From: a bacterium
GTDB taxonomy: Bacteria; RUG730; JAAEPJ01
DNA: 64,000 bases
Direction: 5' to 3'
NCBI GenBank assembly: GCA_024222485.1
Contig: JAAEPJ010000335.1
Location: 1-64,000, forward strand
The notes beneath the pieces are model-generated. The model ran no database searches. It saw only the letters and a program-made list of their open reading frames with translations, and was not told where the DNA came from. Within the stretch, counting starts at the first letter, position 1; each line of letters starts with the position of its first letter. Both the position numbers and the translations under genes were made by a program. Below are positions 58,538 to 64,000 of the stretch, piece by piece.

Positions 58538-59301
58538 ATACCTTTTAAAAAGAATAGATCCTTTTGGAAATCATCTAATTTATTTTCATAATCTTTATAT
58601 GTTTCAACTGTAATTATAATATTTTGTGGCAATAGTTTTAATATTTTTTTTATTGGCAAACTCCCTGCTCCAAAATGGAAATGTTTATCATAAATAGAAT
58701 CAATTTCATTATCTGTTAAATGGAACATTTTTGGTTTTAATTTTAATAATTGTTTAATAAAATCCAACCGATCTATTTTCAAAGCGTTTGCAGCACAAAT
58801 AGCATGCCCAATATCTAAACAAAAATTAACATTAGTATTATTTAAAACAAACTGTATCTCTTCAAAAGTTGCACCATTACAAATAGAATTATCTTTTTCA
58901 ATGAAATATGGTTTATTTTCTATAATAATTCGTTCATCATTTAATTCATTAATTTGCTTAACTGTTTCTTGGATATCGCCTGCTATTCCAGGATGAAAAA
59001 TTATATCCTCTGCATTTAAAATATTTGCAAATTTCAAAGCTTCTTCAAGATGCTTCATATTAGATTCTTTTTGCTCTTTTTTCGCTAAATTTACATTATG
59101 CCCATAGTGAGGAGCATGAATAATAAAAGGTATTGTTAATTTTTTCCAAACATCAATTTGATCTAAAGAGTTAGGAATACTATATATTTCTATATAGTGA
59201 AATACGCCTTTATCATATAACTCTTCTGCCGCTTTGATGTAATTTTTATTAGTTGACCAAAGTTTTAATCCAAATTTAAAATTTTTATCTATATTTTGCA
59301 T
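58534..59301 (-). CDS. Metal-dependent TIM-barrel protein (AP endonuclease 2/sugar isomerase family)
   Basis: This 255-residue protein has the endonuclease IV-like ligand set: His in IIHAPHYGHN, His in IIFHPG, Glu in IIIENKP, Asp and His in NFCLDIGHAI, His in MFHLTDN and HFHFGAG, and Glu in TVETYK. Family members are sugar isomerases, epimerases or DNA repair enzymes. Among pse genes, a sugar epimerase or hydrolase is more plausible than DNA repair, and it could fill the missing PseG step, but this is speculation. Confidence 0.72.
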   Translation of the reverse strand: MQNIDKNFKFGLKLWSTNKNYIKAAEELYDKGVFHYIEIYSIPNSLDQIDVWKKLTIPFIIHAPHYGHNVNLAKKEQKESNMKHLEEALKFANILNAEDIIFHPGIAGDIQETVKQINELNDERIIIENKPYFIEKDNSICNGATFEEIQFVLNNTNVNFCLDIGHAICAANALKIDRLDFIKQLLKLKPKMFHLTDNEIDSIYDKHFHFGAGSLPIKKILKLLPQNIIITVETYKDYENKLDDFQKDLFFLKGI

Positions 59302-59307
59302 TTTTAT

Positions 59308-60006
59308 CTATCTCATATTATTAAGCAGTTGATATTTCAATTCAGCTAACTTCCAATCTTCTAAATTATCTATATCCTGAACTTCTGTTTCTTTATATAT
59401 AACTGCTCCACTATTTTTCATAAACATTTTTTTATATTTTGTTAATGCATCCACTTTAAAAAAATAAAATTGTCCTGCATCATGATAAATAGGCTCAAAA
59501 TCTTGACTTCTTTTTTCATAAGCAGTGATGTCAAGCATTTCTATTTTATTTTCTTTTACATATAATCCTCTTTGTGGTGGATAAGAAAATTGTACTATAG
59601 GGAATAAAGAATCATAATTTTTATTTATAAAAATATTAAAAGCTTTTTTTAACATTTCAGTTGTAATACAAACGGCTGTTGGCAATATACAACAACCATA
59701 TTCAAAAGTATAGCTACTCTTCGAATAACAATCTAAAACTTCCATTATCACATCAACAATACCTGTAAAATCATCGGATGTCTTCTTGCTACGTAAAAAT
59801 GGGACATTAGCACTAAATTGTTTTGCTGTATTAGCAATTTTAATATCTTCAGTTGAAACCATAACCTCATCAAACATCGATGTATCTAATAAAATTTTAA
59901 TTGGATAACTAATAATAGGAAATCCTAAAAAATCTTTTATATTTTTTTTAGCTATTCTTTTACTTTGCCCTCTAGCAGGAATAATAGCAACCATTTTTTT
60001 TTTCAA
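59308..60006 (-). CDS. pseF: Pseudaminic acid cytidylyltransferase PseF
   Basis: PseF activates pseudaminic acid with CTP to CMP-Pse. The 232 residues start MVAIIPARGQSKRIAKKNIK, with the nucleotide-binding loop, then DEVMVSTEDIKIANTA, CCILPTAVCIT and LFPIVQFSYPPQRGL, as in PseF more than in NeuA. It overlaps pseC by 4 nt. Confidence 0.92.
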   Translation of the reverse strand: MKKKMVAIIPARGQSKRIAKKNIKDFLGFPIISYPIKILLDTSMFDEVMVSTEDIKIANTAKQFSANVPFLRSKKTSDDFTGIVDVIMEVLDCYSKSSYTFEYGCCILPTAVCITTEMLKKAFNIFINKNYDSLFPIVQFSYPPQRGLYVKENKIEMLDITAYEKRSQDFEPIYHDAGQFYFFKVDALTKYKKMFMKNSGAVIYKETEVQDIDNLEDWKLAELKYQLLNNMR

Positions 60007-61166
60007 TATATTGACACCTCAAATATATTTTTCACCTCTTGAATTACATAATCAACTTCTTCATCATCCATTTTAGGATACAAAGGAAAACTTAAAGCTT
60101 CTTGATAATACTTTTCCGCAACTGGATAGTCGCCTAATTTATAGCCAAACTTTTCCTGATAGTACGGCTGAGTATGTACTGGAATATAATGCACTTGTGT
60201 GCCAATATTTCTATTTTTTAATTTTTCCACTATTTCTGCTTTAGTTATCTTCAATTTAGCAAAATCAATTCTTAAAACATAAAGATGATATGAAGAATAT
60301 CCATCTTTTGTTTTCTCTGGAATTTTAATATGTTTAATATCTTTAAAAGATTTATTATATTTACTAACAATTTCTCTTCTTCTATCAATAAATTTATCTA
60401 ATTTTTCTAATTGAGATAATCCTAATGCAGCCTGCATATCTGTAAGCCTATAATTAAAGCCTAAACTTTGCATTTCATAATACCAATTATCAAAATTACC
60501 ATTCTTAAATTTTTTACTATCTCTGGTGATGCCATGAGTTCTCAGTTCTAATAACTTTTCATAATAAACTTTACTATTTGTTAAGATCATACCGCCTTCT
60601 CCTGTTGTAATATGTTTAACAGGATGAAAACTAAAAATTGTCATATCTGAGTATTTGCATGAACCAATAAAACTATCTTTATACTTAGAACCTATTGCGT
60701 GTGCAGCATCTTCAATAATATGTAAATTATATTTTCTCGCAAATTCATAAATTTTTTCCATATCACAAGGCTCACCTGCAAAATGAACTGGAATCAAAAC
60801 TTTGGTATGTTTCGTAATTTTTTCTTCTATTTTTGCTGTATCTATATTCAAACTATTAGAATCAATATCGACAAAAACAGGTTTCCCTCCACAATAAATC
60901 AATGCATTAGAAGAAGCAAGAAAAGTAATAGTAGATGTTATACCTTCATCTCCTTGTTTTAAACCTAATGCTAAACAAGCAATATGTAGTGCAGCGGTGC
61001 CACTAGAAACTGCAACGGCATACTTTGCACCTAGTTTTCGAGCAACAGTTTTTTCAAATTTTTCTATACAAGGACCTTGAGTTAACCAATCACTTTGTAA
61101 AACATTAATAACAGCTTGGATATCACTATCATCAAGTGATTGTTTGCCATATGGAATAAATTTCAT
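60003..61166 (-). CDS. pseC: UDP-4-amino-4,6-dideoxy-AltNAc transaminase PseC
   Basis: PseC transfers an amino group to C4 of the PseB product, with PLP. The 387 residues carry SSGTAALHIACLALG, ITSTITFLASSNAL, IIEDAAHAIGS, the PLP lysine in FSFHPVKHITTGEGG, YRLTDMQAALGLSQLEKL and VHTQPYYQEKFGY. It starts 14 nt after pseB. With PseB it commits the pathway to pseudaminic acid. Confidence 0.93.
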   Translation of the reverse strand: MKFIPYGKQSLDDSDIQAVINVLQSDWLTQGPCIEKFEKTVARKLGAKYAVAVSSGTAALHIACLALGLKQGDEGITSTITFLASSNALIYCGGKPVFVDIDSNSLNIDTAKIEEKITKHTKVLIPVHFAGEPCDMEKIYEFARKYNLHIIEDAAHAIGSKYKDSFIGSCKYSDMTIFSFHPVKHITTGEGGMILTNSKVYYEKLLELRTHGITRDSKKFKNGNFDNWYYEMQSLGFNYRLTDMQAALGLSQLEKLDKFIDRRREIVSKYNKSFKDIKHIKIPEKTKDGYSSYHLYVLRIDFAKLKITKAEIVEKLKNRNIGTQVHYIPVHTQPYYQEKFGYKLGDYPVAEKYYQEALSFPLYPKMDDEEVDYVIQEVKNIFEVSIY

Positions 61167-61180
61167 GCTTATTTTATCCT

Positions 61181-62179
61181 TTAATAAACGATATCTATTG
61201 CTTTTAACATATTTTTTAAGTCTTCTATCTTAAGCCACTCTAAGTTCCCATTTGAGGAATAAACAAATTCATTATTTACTTTTTTACCACCTGCTATAAA
61301 ATGAGATTCATTACTCCACCAATTAAGCTGAGGATAAATAATATAAGTATTTTCATATTCATAGGTTGTAAAAGAGTCTTCCTTAGCAACCATAACTTCA
61401 TGTAACTTTTCACCCTCTCTAATTCCAACTTCTTTTAATGTAATATTTACATCCATTGCTTTTGCTAAATCAGTTATTGTAAATGAAGGAATTTTAGATA
61501 CATAAATTTCGCCACCAGAACTTTCTTTAATAGCTTTGAATACTAAGTCAACACCTTGATCTAAAGTTATCCAAAATCTAGTCATTTTAAAATCTGTAAT
61601 AGGAAGCTCCTTTGCACCAGAGTTTAATAATTTTTTAAAAAAAGGGATTACAGACCCTCGACTCCCTGCGACATTCCCATATCTTACTACAGAAAATTTT
61701 GTCTTTGTCCCACTAGAATAAGCATTGCCTGAAACAAATAATTTATCTGAAACAAGTTTTGTCGCTCCATATAAGTTAATAGGGTTTACTGCTTTATCTG
61801 TAGAAAGTGCAATAACTTTTTCAACATTTCTGTCAATTGCGGACTCAATTATATTTGTTGCTCCATCGATATTAGTTTTAATAGCTTCAATAGGATTATA
61901 TTCACAAGCAGGCACTTGCTTTAATGCTGCAGCATGAATGACAATATCCACACCATGCAATGCTCTATACAATCTATCTTTATCCCTTACATCCCCTATA
62001 AAATATCTAATCTTGTTATCATGCTCTGCAAATTTCTGCCGCATCACAAATTGTTTATACTCATCACGGGAATAAATAATAATCTTTTTAGGATTAAATT
62101 CTGCCAAAATTCGCTCAGTAAATTTTTTACCAAAAGAACCTGTTCCACCTGTAATTAAAATAGTTTTATTATTCAACAT
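61181..62179 (-). CDS. pseB: UDP-GlcNAc 4,6-dehydratase (inverting) PseB
   Basis: PseB converts UDP-GlcNAc to UDP-4-keto-6-deoxy-L-IdoNAc, the first pse step. The SDR protein has TILITGGTGSFGKKF at its start, YSRDEYKQFVMRQKF, YFIGDVRDKDRL, VIHAAALKQVP, ALSTDKAVNPINLYGATK and VRYGNVAGSRGSVIPFF. I set the start at ATG 62179 (332 residues) because GGTGG lies just upstream and the family begins there; the ATG at 62245 would add 22 unrelated residues. It is the first gene of the island operon. Confidence 0.92.
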   Translation of the reverse strand: MLNNKTILITGGTGSFGKKFTERILAEFNPKKIIIYSRDEYKQFVMRQKFAEHDNKIRYFIGDVRDKDRLYRALHGVDIVIHAAALKQVPACEYNPIEAIKTNIDGATNIIESAIDRNVEKVIALSTDKAVNPINLYGATKLVSDKLFVSGNAYSSGTKTKFSVVRYGNVAGSRGSVIPFFKKLLNSGAKELPITDFKMTRFWITLDQGVDLVFKAIKESSGGEIYVSKIPSFTITDLAKAMDVNITLKEVGIREGEKLHEVMVAKEDSFTTYEYENTYIIYPQLNWWSNESHFIAGGKKVNNEFVYSSNGNLEWLKIEDLKNMLKAIDIVY

Positions 62180-62299
62180 TTTGTATCCACCTTCAATATT
62201 TCTATTAATATAATTTAAAAAGCACTTAAAATTTGATAAATCCATCTATTTTATCAACTTATTTTGCCTAAGCTGCTTATAAAGTATAAATGTTGCCTA

Positions 62300-62490
62300 T
62301 AACCAAAAACCTAGCTAAAGTTAACTTCGTATCGCCATAAAACGATAACTCAGGTTTCTAACCTTGACTGGATTCTTCTCCCTCATTAAACATCGCTCCT
62401 TTCTCCCTGCCATGTGAAACAGAGCCAACACATAAATTATAATCAAAACTAGAAATATCAAATTATTCAAAAAAAGTACTGCATATATTT
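62300..62490 (-). pseudogene. Remnant of a second wecB/wbpI-like epimerase
   Basis: Read on the - strand, this stretch gives FFE-stop-FDISSFDYNLCVG followed by SVSHGR, matching IFFEELDIPSPDYNLCVGSGSHGR of the intact gene at 46.8-47.9 kb. DNA similarity continues left to about 62300 (for example CTAAAGTT ... GTATCGCCATAAA). It lacks codons 2 to about 45, has a stop in frame and no 3' half. It directly follows the intact glycosyltransferase, as in the ancestral order. Confidence 0.85.
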
Positions 62491-63270
62491 ACATTAACTA
62501 TCTATCTCCTCAAATACCTTCTGAAACTGCTGATCCCATCCTAAATTTTTTAGAGCATATTTTCTAATTTTTATTGCATCAAAATGATTGCTAAAATACC
62601 AATCAATAATATCAAATAAATTTATTAAACTTTCGTCATTATTAACTTTAAAAACAAAGTCAGCATCCAAAAAGCGTGCATCATTATAAGCCAGAATAAT
62701 TGGTAATCCTTTTAAACAATACTCTGCCGTTTTATTAGGTGTGGCATCCATAAATTCTATACGAAAAAGAGCTAAAGAACTAACAGCTATTTCTGCCTTT
62801 CTAAAAACTCTTTTTAAATCTTCACCGTCTTTTTTTCCATAAAAAATAACCTTATCTTGTAAGTTAAGATTAGTAGTCAACTCTAAAAGCTTGTGATAAT
62901 CTCTTCCATCTCCAACAATATGAAATTTTATCTCAGGATCACTTCCACACTTTTTTAAATAGTACTCTGACATTGCCAATAAAAATCGATCATATCCATG
63001 CCAAAAATCTAAAGCAGCCACAGCAATAAAATTTAATTCTGCTAAGCGTTCATTTGAAATATCTAGAGTATTCATGTCTAGAGTATTCATACAAAGACCA
63101 TTATTTAGCTTAATAGCAGGAATGCCCCATATTTCAAGTATACCATCATTACCACAATAAAAAATAATTCTAACATATTTTTTTAAAAATTTACGATATA
63201 TTTTATCTACAAACAATGCACACTTTGCTTTGAGCGTAATATATGATTTCCCATAGGGATAATCTGGAAA
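62300..63270. repeat. Right copy of the duplicated glycosyltransferase-epimerase segment
   Basis: This is the partner of 47540-48300 in direct orientation. Here the glycosyltransferase is whole and the epimerase is decayed, the opposite of the left copy. Limits are approximate. Confidence 0.8.
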
Positions 63271-63609
63271 TTCCAAAATAATCTTAGGTATTATTTTATT
63301 AATTTTTTTTAAGAACCAAACAAACCAAGGCATACTTCCCGTATAGCGAAGATACGCAACATCTATTTTAATAAACATAATATCATTAAAAACAAGTCTA
63401 TAAAAAATAATTTTCTTCATAAACTTTGGCATAAAAAATAAGTATGAATAAATAATTTCATCATTTTTTTTTATACTATTATTTTCACAATAAAAAGATA
63501 TAACTTGATATTTTTCACTAAAAGCCTTTCTTTGTGCTAAATATTTTTTCTTAATACCAAGGCTATCCCTTAAGTCTAATTCTGTTAAAAACAAAATATT
63601 TTTTTTCAT
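62494..63609 (-). CDS. Family 4-like glycosyltransferase (intact copy)
   Basis: This 371-residue protein (start ATG 63609, preceded by AAGG) begins NILFLTELDLRDSLGIKKKY and has a donor half with VAALDFWHGYDRFLLAM, FHIVGDGRDYHKLLEL, KVIFYGKKDGEDLKRVF, ISSLALFRIEFMDATPNKTAEY-like and GLPIILAYNDARF. It is a GT-B enzyme, but the E-x7-E acidic motif is not typical. Residues MNTLD are doubled (MNTLDMNTLD), a 15-nt micro-duplication. It is the reference for the two decayed copies at 45.9-48.3 kb. I reject the start ten codons upstream because of Shine-Dalgarno spacing. Confidence 0.85.
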   Translation of the reverse strand: MKKNILFLTELDLRDSLGIKKKYLAQRKAFSEKYQVISFYCENNSIKKNDEIIYSYLFFMPKFMKKIIFYRLVFNDIMFIKIDVAYLRYTGSMPWFVWFLKKINKIIPKIILEFPDYPYGKSYITLKAKCALFVDKIYRKFLKKYVRIIFYCGNDGILEIWGIPAIKLNNGLCMNTLDMNTLDISNERLAELNFIAVAALDFWHGYDRFLLAMSEYYLKKCGSDPEIKFHIVGDGRDYHKLLELTTNLNLQDKVIFYGKKDGEDLKRVFRKAEIAVSSLALFRIEFMDATPNKTAEYCLKGLPIILAYNDARFLDADFVFKVNNDESLINLFDIIDWYFSNHFDAIKIRKYALKNLGWDQQFQKVFEEIDS

Positions 63610-63645
63610 ATTGGGGCCTTTTAAGTTTATTATATTCAATAATGG

Positions 63646-64000
63646 CTATAAACAAACTTCATAGGCATCTAAAATGATCTTCATCGCAATTTTTCCAGAC
63701 TCACCATTAATATAAGGCTCTCGACCTTCTTCTATTGCTTCAATCATATCCTTATAGAGTAGAGTATGCCCAAACCCATAAACATTATCTATAGACTGGT
63801 TAGCTGCTAACTGCACTTCTTCCAAGCTATCTCTATTATCTTTAAATCTCCAAGTCAAAATTTCATTCACAGCTTGCCCACCCAATTCAACAATACCATC
63901 CTCACCCATAATCATTAAAGTCTCCTTTAAGTTAGTGGCATAAACAGAGACTGTTCCTTCAATATTCCCGATAGCACCATTTTTAAAACGCAATTGTAGA
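63646..64000 (-). CDS. Gfo/Idh/MocA oxidoreductase, C-terminal part (WlbA/WbpB-like)
   Basis: The gene enters from the right edge; 118 codons are visible and the N-terminal NAD-binding domain lies outside. The C-terminal half has LRFKNGAIGNIEGTVSVYAT, LMIMGEDGIVELGGQAVNE and GHTLLYKDMIEAIEEGREP, which resemble WlbA/WbpB, enzymes that oxidise UDP-GlcNAc-uronate at C3 on the way to diacetamido uronic acids. The apparent start at 63993 (a TTG) is internal. It lies 36 nt upstream of the intact glycosyltransferase. Confidence 0.75.
   Translation of the reverse strand, partial: LQLRFKNGAIGNIEGTVSVYATNLKETLMIMGEDGIVELGGQAVNEILTWRFKDNRDSLEEVQLAANQSIDNVYGFGHTLLYKDMIEAIEEGREPYINGESGKIAMKIILDAYEVCL

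Noticed and set aside
58534-59301. Endonuclease IV (nfo) for DNA repair
   Set aside because: The metal ligands fit, but the strict context of nonulosonate genes and weak similarity outside the ligands favour a sugar-acting family member.

Overview
This window looks like chromosomal DNA from an AT-rich, diderm (Gram-negative-type) bacterium. The evidence is two PorV/FadL-type outer-membrane barrels, a lipoprotein with a SpoIID domain, O-antigen ligase/polymerase-like proteins, KdsD and nucleotide-sugar genes. GroES/GroEL lie behind a textbook CIRCE operator, which is a HrcA-type control not found in the classical enterobacterial sigma32 system. PorV-like barrels next to a protein with a FlgD/CHU_C-like C-terminal domain recall lineages that use type IX-like secretion (Bacteroidetes, or candidate phyla such as Margulisbacteria or Elusimicrobia). 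The phylum cannot be fixed from this sequence alone. No tRNA, rRNA, CRISPR array or transposase was recognised.

Layout. 0-15.6 kb is housekeeping, mostly on the + strand: groES-groEL, then queA and a SpoIID-domain lipoprotein on the - strand, a FadL-like barrel, a DPM1-like glycosyltransferase, mutL, miaA, thiC, a putative methyltransferase, purD, nusB and ligA. From 15.6 kb to the right edge every gene is on the - strand. 15.6-24.4 kb holds nadA, purE, a small membrane exporter homologue, two adjacent membrane/GAF-like/GGDEF diguanylate cyclases, coaE, polA and the tsaC/sua5 gene. 24.5-30.3 kb is a compact four-gene operon of exported proteins: a large secreted protein with galactose-binding-like modules, a small exported protein, a protein with a gliding/FlgD-like C-terminal domain, and a PorV-like barrel with an extra C-terminal domain. 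30.4-37.9 kb returns to housekeeping: HD phosphohydrolase, def, radical SAM, nadB, smpB, nadD, proA and a CPBP-family membrane protein. 37.9-64 kb is a surface-polysaccharide region.

The surface region has three parts. (i) 37.9-45.9 kb: rfbB, then a tightly overlapping series rfbA, GT2, O-antigen ligase-like, kdsD, GT4, O-antigen ligase-like. (ii) 45.9-48.3 kb and 62.3-64 kb: two copies of a glycosyltransferase-plus-epimerase module that have decayed in complementary ways. The left copy keeps the epimerase (wecB/wbpI-like) and has only a remnant of the glycosyltransferase. The right copy keeps the glycosyltransferase and has only a remnant of the epimerase, next to a WlbA/WbpB-like oxidoreductase. 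(iii) Between them, 48.7-62.2 kb is a nonulosonate island. It has pseB, pseC, pseF and pseI, plus two formyltransferase-like proteins, a PIG-L deacetylase and a metal TIM-barrel protein where PseH and PseG would be expected. It then continues with Wzx, glycosyltransferases, a FemAB-like acyltransferase and a neutral-ceramidase-like hydrolase.

The points most worth a second look are this altered pseudaminic-acid pathway (possibly N-formylated), the reciprocal duplicated borders of the island, and the exported-protein operon at 24.5-30.3 kb. Three genes in the surface region are broken: one glycosyltransferase by two frameshifts, another by a nonsense codon plus a deletion, and a methyltransferase by one in-frame TAA.
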